From: Lysinibacillus agricola
GTDB taxonomy: Bacteria > Bacillota > Bacilli > Bacillales_A > Planococcaceae
Direction of reading: 5' to 3'
DNA length: 64,000 nt
Assembly: GCF_016638705.1 (NCBI RefSeq)
Contig: NZ_CP067341.1
Coordinates: forward strand, 5,211,501-5,275,500
Shown: positions 18,603 to 27,409 of the stretch, in pieces
Layout: every line of letters begins with the position of its first letter
Numbering within the stretch: the first letter of the stretch is position 1
Position numbers and translations under genes: made by a program
The notes under the pieces: generated by a model
The model's input: the letters and a program-made list of their open reading frames with translations, nothing else
What the model was told of the DNA's origin: nothing
Database searches by the model: none

Positions 18603-18968
18603 ATGAACAACAATAAGGACAACACAGAAGTCATCTTACTTTCTGACCCCTCTGAATGCTTGATGCATCCATTTTATAATAAACAAATCGTCTTTACAGG
18701 GGCACTTTCCACCATGACACGTTCAGAAGCTGCGAAAAAAGTACGAGCTTGTGGAGGGATTATGCAAGGGGCTGTTACACAGGATACAGATTTCGTTATT
18801 CTGGGGAAGAAACGTCGTGGTATAAGTACGAAACAAGCAAAAGCTGAGCGGTTGATTAGCCTTGGCCTGGACATTCAAATTATTGTTGAGGATGATTTTA
18901 TTTGGCTCATTTCTATGGAAACAGAATATCTACCATCATCTTTCAAAGATGGGCTTCCTCAAATTTAA
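18603..18968 (+). CDS. Stand-alone BRCT-domain protein
   Basis: 121 residues. One BRCT domain covers about 24-105: KQIVFTGALSTMTRSEAAKK, CGGIMQGAVTQDTDFVILGK, then KAERLISLGLDIQIIVEDDF. This is the form found at the end of NAD-dependent DNA ligase and in DNA polymerase III epsilon-like proteins, but here without catalytic domains. It probably binds DNA ends or a repair protein. It lies between att-like sites 6 and 5. Confidence 0.85.
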   Translation: MNNNKDNTEVILLSDPSECLMHPFYNKQIVFTGALSTMTRSEAAKKVRACGGIMQGAVTQDTDFVILGKKRRGISTKQAKAERLISLGLDIQIIVEDDFIWLISMETEYLPSSFKDGLPQI

Positions 18969-19232
18969 ATACCTTTTCTCGAATTCATCTCATCTAAAAA
19001 GGTATGCAAAACAACTATGTTCGCATACCTTTTCACCTATTTTATTTCCTCAAACTTCTCAAAGGTTCTCCGTAATAAATCTAAATGATTTTAATTTGAA
19101 AGCTTACAATTCCAGAAGAACTAGAACAATTAACTAATCAAAGTTTAAAAAATAGCACGACTTAGTTTACTACACAATCAAGCTCAAATATAGAACATAT
19201 CTTATAGTATCCTAGCAAAAGGAGGTGATAAA

Positions 19233-19655
19233 ATGGTGCAAATTCTTGATTACCAAGCAACTGAACCTCTAAGTACGTTTAACCCAGAAATTGCTTTTCC
19301 AATTCCACAGGCTCCATTTAGAGTTCTTTTAGCTTCGATTCAAATAAACATCCCAGGCACCGCTTCAAGAAATAATCGCGTTGAGCTTCTTTCAAGCGTC
19401 GGTGTGTCCGGAATTACAAATATTTCACAAATTGTATTTAGAATCTTCCGTAACGGGAAAGAAATCTTTAATACTCAAGATGGAGTAGAATCAGCTGGTT
19501 CAGAGCAAAATTACATCTTTACGTTCCAAGCTATTGATTCCAATTTAATAGCTGGCGCTAACTTCTATCAGGTTTTCGCTGAGAATATTACACCCAACAC
19601 ACAAGCAGACGTTGTTGGACCCGTTTCTTTTAGTGGCCTAGCAATAAAAAGTTAA
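19233..19655 (+). CDS. Hypothetical beta-rich protein, possibly spore surface (exosporium-type)
   Basis: 140 residues after a perfect AAAGGAGGTG. The chain starts MVQILDYQATEPLSTF and is beta-rich, with few charges and no cysteine (QIVFRIFRNGKEIFNTQDGV). Its opening resembles my memory of exosporium protein C-like proteins of Bacillus, which is weak evidence. CATATCTTA at 19196-19204 is compatible with a mother-cell sigma factor -10 element, but no -35 partner is clear. Confidence 0.5.
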   Translation: MVQILDYQATEPLSTFNPEIAFPIPQAPFRVLLASIQINIPGTASRNNRVELLSSVGVSGITNISQIVFRIFRNGKEIFNTQDGVESAGSEQNYIFTFQAIDSNLIAGANFYQVFAENITPNTQADVVGPVSFSGLAIKS

Positions 19656-19791
19656 CGATAATAGCTCTTACTATGCATCTTGACCACGTTATGCTCAGTA
19701 CAAATTTGTGGCATACATGATCGATTTTTTAGAGTGTCAATCGATAGAGTGAGATGCATGTTTTAAGGCACATTATATAAAGATTAAAAAT

Positions 19792-19842
19792 AATAGGCTG
19801 TATAGAAGTTATAAAAAAATTAAACTTACTATACAGCCTATT
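19792..19842. terminator. Bidirectional terminator
   Basis: Perfect 14-bp stem AATAGGCTGTATAG / CTATACAGCCTATT, followed by TTTATTT on the plus strand. Confidence 0.8.
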
Positions 19843-19883
19843 TTATTTATATAATTACTTCCTAATCTAAAATTTATTAGATA

Positions 19884-19927
19884 CTCATTTATTTATGATG
19901 CGGTTCTCCGTAATGTATTTAAATGAG
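19884..19927. mobile_element. SCC-like attachment site 5
   Basis: Minus strand GGAGAACCGCATCATAAATA, read as GEPHHK-stop in the rlmH frame. Flanking arms CTCATTTA (19884-19891) and TAAATGAG (19920-19927) are inverted and 28 bases apart. The arm sequence differs from site 4 but the symmetry is kept. Confidence 0.6.
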
Positions 19928-20045
19928 GTTGAAGTTAATTATTCTCGTCAATGAATGAGCTTCATTTTCTTTCATTACCTCGCCATTTTGTTGACTTTGG
20001 CCCTGATTTTTTAGGAATGTTAGTTTTTTTAAAAATTCAATTAGA

Positions 20046-22382
20046 TCAAACTCGGATGAGATTTTCCTGCAAGGCGTTGAGCAAAAATGAGCTCGGTTCA
20101 CCTACGCTGTAAAGCTGCAAATCATGCATCGCTCTGGTGCAGGCGGTGTAGAAAACTCTGCGCAGGCTCTTATCACCATATTTTTGCTCCGATGCATCAT
20201 AGATGATAACAGCTTCGAATTCGATGCCTTTGGATAAATACGATGGTATGACTACAACTCCTTGTTCATACTCAGGTGAGCCATTCTTTATGAGCTTAAT
20301 ATCTTCAATGTTGGACAAGGCTTCATATGCACTCTTACTTTCCTCAGCGGATTTGCATATTATGGCGATACTATTATAGCCAAGACTTCGCAAAGCTTCG
20401 ACTTTGGAGACAATGCAGCGGTGCAGTTCTGCGTGATCGAACAATTGTGTTAGCACAGGCAACTCGCCATCGCGTTCGAAAGGAATAATCCGTTCGCCAT
20501 TTGGAACTAGTCTGCGTGTAAATTCAATGATCGGTTTTGTAGAACGGTAGCTGCGCGTCATGTTGATTACTTCCGTTTCATCCTGCCCGTATAAGCTGCT
20601 AAGGCTATTAAAATCCACCATTTCATCAGCATGGGCAAATATCGCCTGATTAAAGTCACCTAGTACAGTCATCCTTGCCGAAGGAAACAAACGCTTTAGA
20701 AATTCGAATTGAAATGGTGAATAGTCCTGCGCCTCGTCAACAAGTATGTGCTTTATCGACCTATTCGTCTGAAAGCCTTGAATCAATTCTTTCATAAGTA
20801 AAAACGGAGTAGCATCTTCATAAAGCAGTTTGCCTTCGTCTACCATTTCTAGCGTCGCTCGACAAATATCCGCCCACTCCACGGGTGTTTCCCCCTCTAT
20901 CCACTGTTTGATCTGCAGGGGGTCTGCAAAAAGCTGCTTGTATATCTCCTTAATGTCGATAAAATGAAACGCCCGGATTCGTTTTCGCAACGGCTTCAAT
21001 TTCTGGTGAACAATCAATCGTGTAAGTGCTTCAGGCTCCATCTCATAATCGCCAATCGATTCTCTTTCAAAGCCGCGCTTTTTCGCTAAGTAGATATGTG
21101 CCTTATGGTATTCCTCGTTGCTAAGCAGCTCAATTGCCTCCTGCACCCATGGCTTCATCCGTTCGACCTTTTCGGCTTCCTTTATTTGCTTCATGAGCCA
21201 TTCCTTTAACTCTTCAAGTCTATTATGGAAGTTGATTGAGGTGTCGCTGCTATAAAATCTATCCGCAATTTGTTGAGCGGTAACAATCGGCTTTCCTCTG
21301 AAGTTAATGCCCTTGAATAACATTCCAGATAACTCCAGCGACTTTCTGTATGATTTGATGACCTCAAAAAAACAGGTAGATGCTTTGAATCGGATGCCAG
21401 CCACCCTTGACCCGTGCGAAGGAGCATTCGCTGCAGTTAAAACATATTCCAATTGCTCGTAAGGATTTTCAACCTGAAACTCTTTACTTAGTCGATGATC
21501 CAAGTATTCCTGAAATGTAACCTGCTGCATATTCTCTTCGCCGAGTTCCGGCAGCACATTGGACACATAACTGTTGAACATTGAATTAGGTGAAAATAAA
21601 ATAATCTGATCAGCATTCAGACTATCTCGATATTTGTAGAGCAAATAAGCGATTCGCTGTAATGCCGCAGATGTCTTACCACTGCCAGCTGCACCGTGAA
21701 CAATGAGCAGTTTCCCGTGATTATGACGGATAATCCGGTTTTGCTCCTGTTGAATGGTAGCTACTATACTATGCATATGTTTATCCGTACCTTGACCCAG
21801 AACCTGCTGTAAAATCTCATCTCCAATAGTGAGACTTGTATCGAACATAGATTGAAGAACACCTCCGCGGATAAGATATTGCCACTTTTTCTCCAATTCC
21901 CCTTGGATTGTGCCTCCGGGTATTGCATACTGGGCAGGACCAGGCTGGTAATCGTAGTAGACACTCGAGATTGGTGCTCTCCAGTCGTAGATAAGGAAAT
22001 CCTCTCCACTTTTATCCATAAGCGAGGAGATTCCTATATAGATATGTTCCTGAGTTGACATTCCTTCTTCTATGAAATCAATTCGGCCGAAGTAGGGAAC
22101 CTTCTGCATACGGCACAGCGTAGACAATCTCTTAGATGCATGTTTGTGGGTGCTTTGGCTTACGGACAATGCTTGAGCTTCTTGTCTCAAGCTGATGACG
22201 GTCTCAAGAAAATCGTCGAAGGTATCCGTATTCACCTTGATTTCATCCCAAAAGTGTTTGCGAATATTTACCACTTCGTTCTTGCGCTGGGAAGTTTCTA
22301 CCTCTAATCTGCTAATTTGCTCCGTAATGGTCTCCATTACATTGTTCACTCGTTTTTGCTCCTGCTGAAACTCCGAATTCAT
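20046..22382 (-). CDS. helD: HelD-like superfamily 1 helicase (RNA polymerase recycling factor)
   Basis: About 778 residues from the ATG eight bases after AAGGAG. An N-terminal coiled coil (about 5-75) is followed by YFGRIDF, the HelD stretch YIGISSLMDKSGEDFLIYDW-RAPISS, Walker A GAAGSGKT (233-240), HILVDEAQDYSPFQ (Walker B/DEXQ) and a C-terminal UvrD-type motif (VIPSYLSKGIEFEAVIIYDA). HelD proteins displace DNA and nascent RNA from stalled RNA polymerase. This gene fills its own segment between att-like sites 5 and 4, so it is probably an accessory paralogue. Confidence 0.88.
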   Translation of the reverse strand: MNSEFQQEQKRVNNVMETITEQISRLEVETSQRKNEVVNIRKHFWDEIKVNTDTFDDFLETVISLRQEAQALSVSQSTHKHASKRLSTLCRMQKVPYFGRIDFIEEGMSTQEHIYIGISSLMDKSGEDFLIYDWRAPISSVYYDYQPGPAQYAIPGGTIQGELEKKWQYLIRGGVLQSMFDTSLTIGDEILQQVLGQGTDKHMHSIVATIQQEQNRIIRHNHGKLLIVHGAAGSGKTSAALQRIAYLLYKYRDSLNADQIILFSPNSMFNSYVSNVLPELGEENMQQVTFQEYLDHRLSKEFQVENPYEQLEYVLTAANAPSHGSRVAGIRFKASTCFFEVIKSYRKSLELSGMLFKGINFRGKPIVTAQQIADRFYSSDTSINFHNRLEELKEWLMKQIKEAEKVERMKPWVQEAIELLSNEEYHKAHIYLAKKRGFERESIGDYEMEPEALTRLIVHQKLKPLRKRIRAFHFIDIKEIYKQLFADPLQIKQWIEGETPVEWADICRATLEMVDEGKLLYEDATPFLLMKELIQGFQTNRSIKHILVDEAQDYSPFQFEFLKRLFPSARMTVLGDFNQAIFAHADEMVDFNSLSSLYGQDETEVINMTRSYRSTKPIIEFTRRLVPNGERIIPFERDGELPVLTQLFDHAELHRCIVSKVEALRSLGYNSIAIICKSAEESKSAYEALSNIEDIKLIKNGSPEYEQGVVVIPSYLSKGIEFEAVIIYDASEQKYGDKSLRRVFYTACTRAMHDLQLYSVGEPSSFLLNALQENLIRV

Positions 22383-22573
22383 AGCATTCACTCCTTAAAA
22401 ATATAAATATAGGGGTTGACTAATGAAAAATTATATTTTATAATTAAAATAGGGATATTATACTCATTTTAATCATAAAATGTTTATCTATATAAATTTA
22501 CCATGGGTTCACATTTTTTTCAATGTATTTGACATGATTTCTATTTCTATAATTAACATTTATAGTAAAGTGA

Positions 22574-22605
22574 AAACACTCCTAAAGCTGCATTTAGGAG
22601 TGTTT
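22574..22605. terminator. Hairpin terminator
   Basis: Perfect 13-bp stem AAACACTCCTAAA / TTTAGGAGTGTTT with a six-base loop. Confidence 0.7.
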
Positions 22606-22642
22606 CTAACTATCTACTTATCATTCCATGAATTACTAAAAA

Positions 22643-22671
22643 AGCACCGTTCTAAAATCTAGAACGGTGCT
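22643..22671 (-). terminator. Terminator just outside att-like site 4
   Basis: Perfect 12-bp stem AGCACCGTTCTA / TAGAACGGTGCT followed on the minus strand by TTTTTTAG. It may be the terminator that once followed an rlmH-type gene at this junction, now serving the acyltransferase gene. Confidence 0.75.
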
Positions 22672-22691
22672 TTCTCTATTTTCGAATAAAC

Positions 22692-22735
22692 CGCACTTAC
22701 TTGTGGTACGGTTCTCCGTGACTTTCCTAAGTGCG
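22692..22735. mobile_element. SCC-like attachment site 4
   Basis: Minus strand GGAGAACCGTACCACAAGTA then AGTGCGGTTTA, read GEPYHK-stop. Arms CGCACTTA (22692-22699) and TAAGTGCG (22728-22735) are perfectly inverted with 28 bases between them. This is the best-preserved dyad of the series. Confidence 0.7.
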
Positions 22736-22803
22736 ATTTTTTATTTCGTTTAAATTTGATTATGAATTAAGCTATTTCTTAAAATAGAAAAAATTAATCA
22801 ATT

Positions 22804-23826
22804 TTAAACCGTTTGATTAATTCTCCCTTTTATAACTTTAGGCAGACTTAAAGTTCCATCCAAATATCCCCTTAATGAAAGCATCATTGGTTCACTATTC
22901 TCGCCAACACCAATTATGATACTTAAATCTTTTGGTGAATAGACAACTGTATGCAGCGTTCCGAAATACTCTTTATAGTATTTAAAAAATAAAGGAGAAT
23001 TCCCATCATTAAAATGACGATATACAGATATTGGTGAAAGTTCCTTTGTTAGTAGACTATTTATATACTCCTTACGCTTTACTGATCCTTGTATCTCTTT
23101 CCTATTTTTTTCTCGTAATGCTTCTGAATCAAAATGATTTGTACAGATTAGTGGATTTCCGAAACTGACAAACTGTTTCTGAGGAGAAGCTTCCACCACC
23201 GCCCCTCTTCCACTTTGATCTGTAATCGAATAATTGTAGCAAAATCCATGAGGAATGGTTGAAATTAAGTCGATTGCCTCTTTTATGCATCCACACTGAT
23301 CCAACAACAGTCTAACAATTGTCGTCGCAATAAATCCTTCTTCTTTGTCATGATTATTTACAAAATGTAATCCGACAACAAGCCCTTTTTCATTCATACC
23401 ATCAAGCCTTCCAATCACTTGCTGGCTAAACCCAACACTTGCGTAACCATCGATTGGATTAGAAAAAACGAGTCTTGCATCATACAACTCTGGACTAAAA
23501 TCATAATTTCGTACATAATAGTCATCATTTACAAATGCGGTACATCCCATTGACGGAAAAGATACATCATAACCGCTATAAAGTCTAATTATCGTGTCTA
23601 ACTCCATATCCACCCCCTCTGCTAGCCCTCTAAGTTCTTCTAAAAGATTCGGTGAAATAACCTTTAGTATCTCTTTAGCTTTCTTCGCATTTGAATTAGA
23701 GCTCAAATTCTCAAGTAAGCTAAGTTGCTTTAAAAGCTGTGTCGATTTAATTTCTTCACTTTGCTTTAAACCCCATTCAAAAGAACTTCCCTGTAACTCT
23801 ACTATTCTTATCGTCAATTCTTCCAT
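22804..23826 (-). CDS. C45-family peptidase / acyl-CoA:6-aminopenicillanate acyltransferase-like N-terminal nucleophile hydrolase
   Basis: 340 residues. The family's self-processing cysteine is visible in FPSMGCTAFVNDDYYVRNYD (near residue 95), followed by GYASVGFSQQVIGRLDGMNE-KGLVVGLHFVNN and the late NHFDS segment. Relatives cleave or transfer acyl groups on amide bonds. No signal peptide, so intracellular. It begins directly after a MerR-type gene (three-base gap), which may sense its substrate. The substrate is unknown. Confidence 0.8.
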   Translation of the reverse strand: MEELTIRIVELQGSSFEWGLKQSEEIKSTQLLKQLSLLENLSSNSNAKKAKEILKVISPNLLEELRGLAEGVDMELDTIIRLYSGYDVSFPSMGCTAFVNDDYYVRNYDFSPELYDARLVFSNPIDGYASVGFSQQVIGRLDGMNEKGLVVGLHFVNNHDKEEGFIATTIVRLLLDQCGCIKEAIDLISTIPHGFCYNYSITDQSGRGAVVEASPQKQFVSFGNPLICTNHFDSEALREKNRKEIQGSVKRKEYINSLLTKELSPISVYRHFNDGNSPLFFKYYKEYFGTLHTVVYSPKDLSIIIGVGENSEPMMLSLRGYLDGTLSLPKVIKGRINQTV

Positions 23827-23829
23827 TTG

Positions 23830-24606
23830 TCATTCTACTCTTCTTTCAATTTGAGTAACAGGCATTAATAACTCCAATTCTGTAAAATCCACACCATAAT
23901 ACCATTCTAGTATGGGCGATATTGGTGTCCATTTATGTTCGAGTGCATAGGTCATTAGTTTATTGTAACCATTTTGGATTCTAGATAATGACTCTTTAAA
24001 AGGCATTGCGATACAGATGCATGGAGGCATGTGTTCTATTAAGGCGATTTCTGTTAAATCATTTATTCTTAAGTCAATCGGTACTCCAAAGCCAATTTGC
24101 ACTTTAATAAAATCTTTACCAGATAGATATTTCAAGTAACAATTTTTAAATGGAATATTTAATTTTTGCAATTCACTTCCTCTTTTCAAAAAATGCTCTT
24201 TAAATTCTCCTGTTTTAGATTCGGCAGTATACCCAATAATTTGTTCTGCACTTTTTTCTATTAGATAAATTTCCTTACTTATAGAGCCACTTTCTAGATA
24301 GCGTAAACTCACCGTTAAAAGGTCCCGTGTCTTTTTTATGTTGTAAATCCAATTTTCCATCATTTGCTGCCGTTTTGCCTCTTCATTTTCCAATAAATAA
24401 ATTTGAATATCTTTTATAGGTATACCAGCTAAGCGTAAACTTGAGATTAACTTCACTGTTGCGACTTGATCATCAGAATATACGCGATAGCCATTTGCAC
24501 TTCTTTCCCGAGGGAAAAGTAAATTTTTCTGTTCATAATACCTTAATGCACTTTTAGAAATACCTGTTCTTTCGGAAAAATCCTGTATATTCATGAACTG
24601 AGTCAC
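23830..24606 (-). CDS. MerR-family transcriptional regulator
   Basis: 258 residues from a GTG behind GAGGAG. The N-terminal winged helix is typical (MNIQDFSERTGISKSALRYY, EQKNLLFPRERSANGYRVYS), followed by a dimerisation coiled coil (about 75-115). A C-terminal effector-binding region of about 140 residues resembles BmrR/GyrI-type ligand domains (LIEHMPPCICIAMPFKES; then a YYGVDF stretch). It probably controls itself and the acyltransferase in response to a small organic ligand. The two genes make up the whole segment between att-like sites 4 and 3. Confidence 0.85.
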   Translation of the reverse strand: MTQFMNIQDFSERTGISKSALRYYEQKNLLFPRERSANGYRVYSDDQVATVKLISSLRLAGIPIKDIQIYLLENEEAKRQQMMENWIYNIKKTRDLLTVSLRYLESGSISKEIYLIEKSAEQIIGYTAESKTGEFKEHFLKRGSELQKLNIPFKNCYLKYLSGKDFIKVQIGFGVPIDLRINDLTEIALIEHMPPCICIAMPFKESLSRIQNGYNKLMTYALEHKWTPISPILEWYYGVDFTELELLMPVTQIERRVE

Positions 24607-24770
24607 ATCATCACTCCTCTTAAGTCTAATGTTAAACCTTAAAGTAACTTGAATGTAAAGGGATATTTTCCAAAATAAAATGACTTACCACATAGGCAAG
24701 TCACTTCAAGTATAAGTATATAGGTAGTTTTTTCTTTTTAATTTCATACTGCTATAAGAGAAGAATATTA

Positions 24771-24804
24771 ACCGCACTTACTTGTGGTACGGTTCTAAGT
24801 ACGG
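24771..24804. mobile_element. SCC-like attachment site 3 (shortened)
   Basis: Minus strand AGAACCGTACCACAAGTAAG then TGCGGTTA. The right arm TAAGTACGG (24796-24804) comes 15 rather than 28 bases after the left arm, so 13 bases are missing. It directly abuts a Fic gene fragment. Confidence 0.6.
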
Positions 24805-24808
24805 TTTT

Positions 24809-24910
24809 CTACTTTAATAATAATTGGGGGTATTCTGATTTCATTAACTCAAGGTTTAACAACAATCTCGAAGTGCGACCGTTACCATCAATGAATGGAT
24901 GAATACCTCC
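24809..24910 (-). pseudogene. Fic-domain protein, internal fragment
   Basis: The minus strand encodes [20 protein letters not shown] then [16 protein letters not shown]. This contains the full AMP-transferase motif HPFxDGNGRxxR. One base shift near the end restores the expected IKVENR, so the piece is also frameshifted. It lies between the LRR gene stop and att-like site 3 and has no start. It is a relic of a Fic/Doc-type toxin gene. Confidence 0.8.
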
Positions 24911-26785
24911 TCAATAAATCGCAATTCTCTTGTCTAGAACAGACCTATTTTGCACCTGATTCCCTAAAATATATAGCTTTTTCAAATTGGGCAGATTCAC
25001 TAGAGAATTTACATTTGAAATAGCGTTATTTTCCAAATGAAGCACCTCAATTTGTTGCCAATTTTCCATGAAACTTAACGATTGAAGTGAACTGTCTTGT
25101 ATTGAGAATGAACGCAAGGCTGAAAAATCGGCAAAGTAAGGCATGACCTTATCAACTTCATGCAACCAGTCACCATTACCTACTCGAAAAGATACGTCAT
25201 TCAAAGTTAAATGTTCCAGCACGTTGTTTGCAAATGGATGTTGACTATTAATTTGAAACTTACATTCATAACAATTTAACGTTTTTACATGCTGTAAATT
25301 GAATAATTCACTCGTTTCTTCATAAAAAGCTGTCTCATTTAAATTTATTGTTTGCAAACTAGGCAGATCATTTAAAAAACGAATACCTGTAAAATCTCCA
25401 TTCTCCATTACTGTAAGTTGTTCTAGCTGCGGGTATTTCAGTAATTCTGCTCCATTCAAATACGACTCCGACGCGCTTATATAAACAGTCAAAGATTTTA
25501 AAGCTGGTGCCTCTAACTTTGGTATGATAAAACCTTTTAATTCCGCTTTTTTTAAATTGGGTGCTACAATCGATGGTCCATCGCCACTATAACCAGTTAT
25601 CGATAATTCAGTTAGTGAAGTCAGGCTGTTCACAATATCAACTGATTCTAATTTATAAAGAGAAGATAAACGCAGCTTTGTCAATGATGACTTATTTCTA
25701 AGGCGTTCTAAATTCGTAATATCCACATTTTCAAGATCAAGCGATTGCAGGTTAGGCATGTTTTTAAAAAAATCAAGCGTTTTTAAATTTCTTAACGATG
25801 TAAGCTTCAATTCTTGTAATTGACTCAATGAATAGAACGCGCTAAAATCTGTCGCTTCACTCAAATCTATTGCTAACGACTCTAAATCAGTTAATGAAGA
25901 CAACCACTTTAAATCATTGGCAGATCTTAAAGACAATGATTTTAATGGCAGTTTATTCAGAAGAGGGAAGTCTGTAACCGTCTCGGTGTGATACGAAATT
26001 TCAAGTGATTGAAGATTAGGAAACTCTAATAATAAAGCAAGTTCATCATTACTTCGGATTTGAATAGAGAGCTCTACAACATTAGACTTATCGCTAAAAT
26101 ATTCAGCAATTTTACTAAATGATTCATTAAAGCCACCTGTATAGCTTTTTAAGCCTTCCAAATGTCGGAAGCTTACATTCTCACTTTGCGATATTTCATA
26201 ATCACCCATCAGTTTCAATACCGTCAGTCCGGTAAAGGCTTCAAAGTCTTTTTGTTCGATTTTTTGTGTATTTAATAGCTTATCCATAATAATATAGTTA
26301 GAAATTTCAGCTTGCTTATTCGTAAATGGGTCGTCCAGGCTGTAATCAAAATGCCACTGATTTTCAGAATAGTAGGCAGCCAAATAACGAATACTTGCGA
26401 TTTCTTCTTTAGTAGGCATCGCTTCACCTTTATCAAAAATATCTTTTAAAAAGAACAAAAGGACATCGCTTTCAGGCATTGTTCGAACAGATATTTCTCC
26501 ATGGTTGCCTTGTTCAGTTTGATTGCTACTCAACAGGAAATATCCAAGGAATGCACAAATGATTACAATCGCTACAATAAGAAGCGCTTTTAAATTCGTT
26601 TTTGGGCGTGTAGTTGTATTAGGAGAAGTTGTTCCATAATAATTATTAATCGTTTGATCAACGTAATAGACTTTATTCTCTTTCAACATTATTTCAGTTT
26701 CACAAAAAGGACATTTGAATGGTTGTCCCTCTTTATATTCAATTTTCCCATTACAATTCGGACAATTTAATTTAATAAATTCCAC
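24911..26785 (-). CDS. Zinc-ribbon, single-pass membrane protein with leucine-rich repeats
   Basis: About 624 residues from a GTG seven bases after GGGGG. The N-terminus is a zinc ribbon (CPNCNGKIEYKEGQPFKCPFC), followed by one membrane segment (LLIVAIVIICAFLGYFLLSS, about residues 72-91). A long outer part has about 15 degenerate leucine-rich repeats (LPSLQTINLNETAFYE; LPNLKKLYILGNQVQN). The layout suggests a surface recognition module tied to a cytoplasmic zinc domain. The C-terminus runs into a Fic fragment and may have been altered. Function unknown. Confidence 0.75.
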   Translation of the reverse strand: MEFIKLNCPNCNGKIEYKEGQPFKCPFCETEIMLKENKVYYVDQTINNYYGTTSPNTTTRPKTNLKALLIVAIVIICAFLGYFLLSSNQTEQGNHGEISVRTMPESDVLLFFLKDIFDKGEAMPTKEEIASIRYLAAYYSENQWHFDYSLDDPFTNKQAEISNYIIMDKLLNTQKIEQKDFEAFTGLTVLKLMGDYEISQSENVSFRHLEGLKSYTGGFNESFSKIAEYFSDKSNVVELSIQIRSNDELALLLEFPNLQSLEISYHTETVTDFPLLNKLPLKSLSLRSANDLKWLSSLTDLESLAIDLSEATDFSAFYSLSQLQELKLTSLRNLKTLDFFKNMPNLQSLDLENVDITNLERLRNKSSLTKLRLSSLYKLESVDIVNSLTSLTELSITGYSGDGPSIVAPNLKKAELKGFIIPKLEAPALKSLTVYISASESYLNGAELLKYPQLEQLTVMENGDFTGIRFLNDLPSLQTINLNETAFYEETSELFNLQHVKTLNCYECKFQINSQHPFANNVLEHLTLNDVSFRVGNGDWLHEVDKVMPYFADFSALRSFSIQDSSLQSLSFMENWQQIEVLHLENNAISNVNSLVNLPNLKKLYILGNQVQNRSVLDKRIAIY

Positions 26786-27409
26786 AGGCAGTCCCCCTAT
26801 CATTTAAAGCAATCGTTTTGTAACAAAAATAGAATAAAGTATCCTCGGCTTTATTTTCAATTAAGCTTAGTTGTCTAAAAAATAAATGTCAATATTTCTA
26901 TGGAATACAAGTTATCTTCCATCTTATATTTTCGCATTGCTCGAGCAAATAACCAGAGACTAAATTGCTGCGTGCTCACCCAAGGTTTTAAAACCCTAGT
27001 TTCTTTTATTCCACACGCTCATCAAACTTCCCTCTTCATATCCACAACAAAAAATCGCCCAAGAAGTTTTAAAGGGTGACTTTTTTGGACTTCTCAAACC
27101 GATATTCTTCGGACTAATTCTATATATGAATGTAAAATAAAAATGGGAGAAGAGAAATCGTCATCAGACGACTTTTCTTCTCCCTTTTCCAAAAATGCTC
27201 AACTACATTATTATTTATGAAGCTGACACAATATGAACCGGTCTCCATTTTGAAAAAAGATTGATCAAAATGGAGTTGCTCTTTTTAGCTTAATATGAGA
27301 TTTTTTTATAAAAGTTTGATCATTTCAATGAGCCTTCTTCAAATAAAGCACCTATTAGTTTATGTGTATTTATTCACATCGCATCAAAGGCTACCTAAAT
27401 ATTGCATTT
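26786..27409. other. Intergenic region of a decayed cassette
   Basis: AT-rich and without gene. One strong hairpin at 27145-27184 (GGGAGAAGAGAAATCGTC with its imperfect complement GACGACTTTTCTTCTCCC) is followed by T-rich sequence on the minus strand. Confidence 0.6.
27145..27184 (-). terminator. Strong hairpin terminator
   Basis: An 18-base stem with one unpaired position and a four-base loop, with TTTTTATTTTA following on the minus strand. It would terminate transcription from the sigma-factor remnant. Confidence 0.7.

Larger units (their letters stand above)
19656..20045. other. Intergenic region with terminator and att-like site 5
   Basis: A bidirectional hairpin (19792-19805 / 19829-19842, AATAGGCTGTATAG and its complement) terminates the convergent 19233 and helD genes. 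It is followed by attachment-like site 5. No gene. Confidence 0.7.
22383..22803. other. Intergenic region with two hairpins and att-like site 4
   Basis: An AT-rich promoter region for helD, a hairpin at 22574-22605 (AAACACTCCTAAA stem), a terminator at 22643-22671 and site 4. No convincing gene. Confidence 0.65.

Noticed and set aside
18674..18874. Minus-strand frame opposite the BRCT gene
   Set aside because: Shadow of the real gene; the plus strand has the domain and a ribosome site.
19031..19090. Seventh att-like copy (GGTTCTCCGTAATAAATC near 19064)
   Set aside because: Only the outer half resembles site 5; the core GEPYHK codons and stop are missing, so it is too weak to list.
22480..22662. 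Plus-strand open frame of 60 codons
   Set aside because: It runs through two hairpins and an AT-rich promoter region, with no ribosome site and no protein-like composition.
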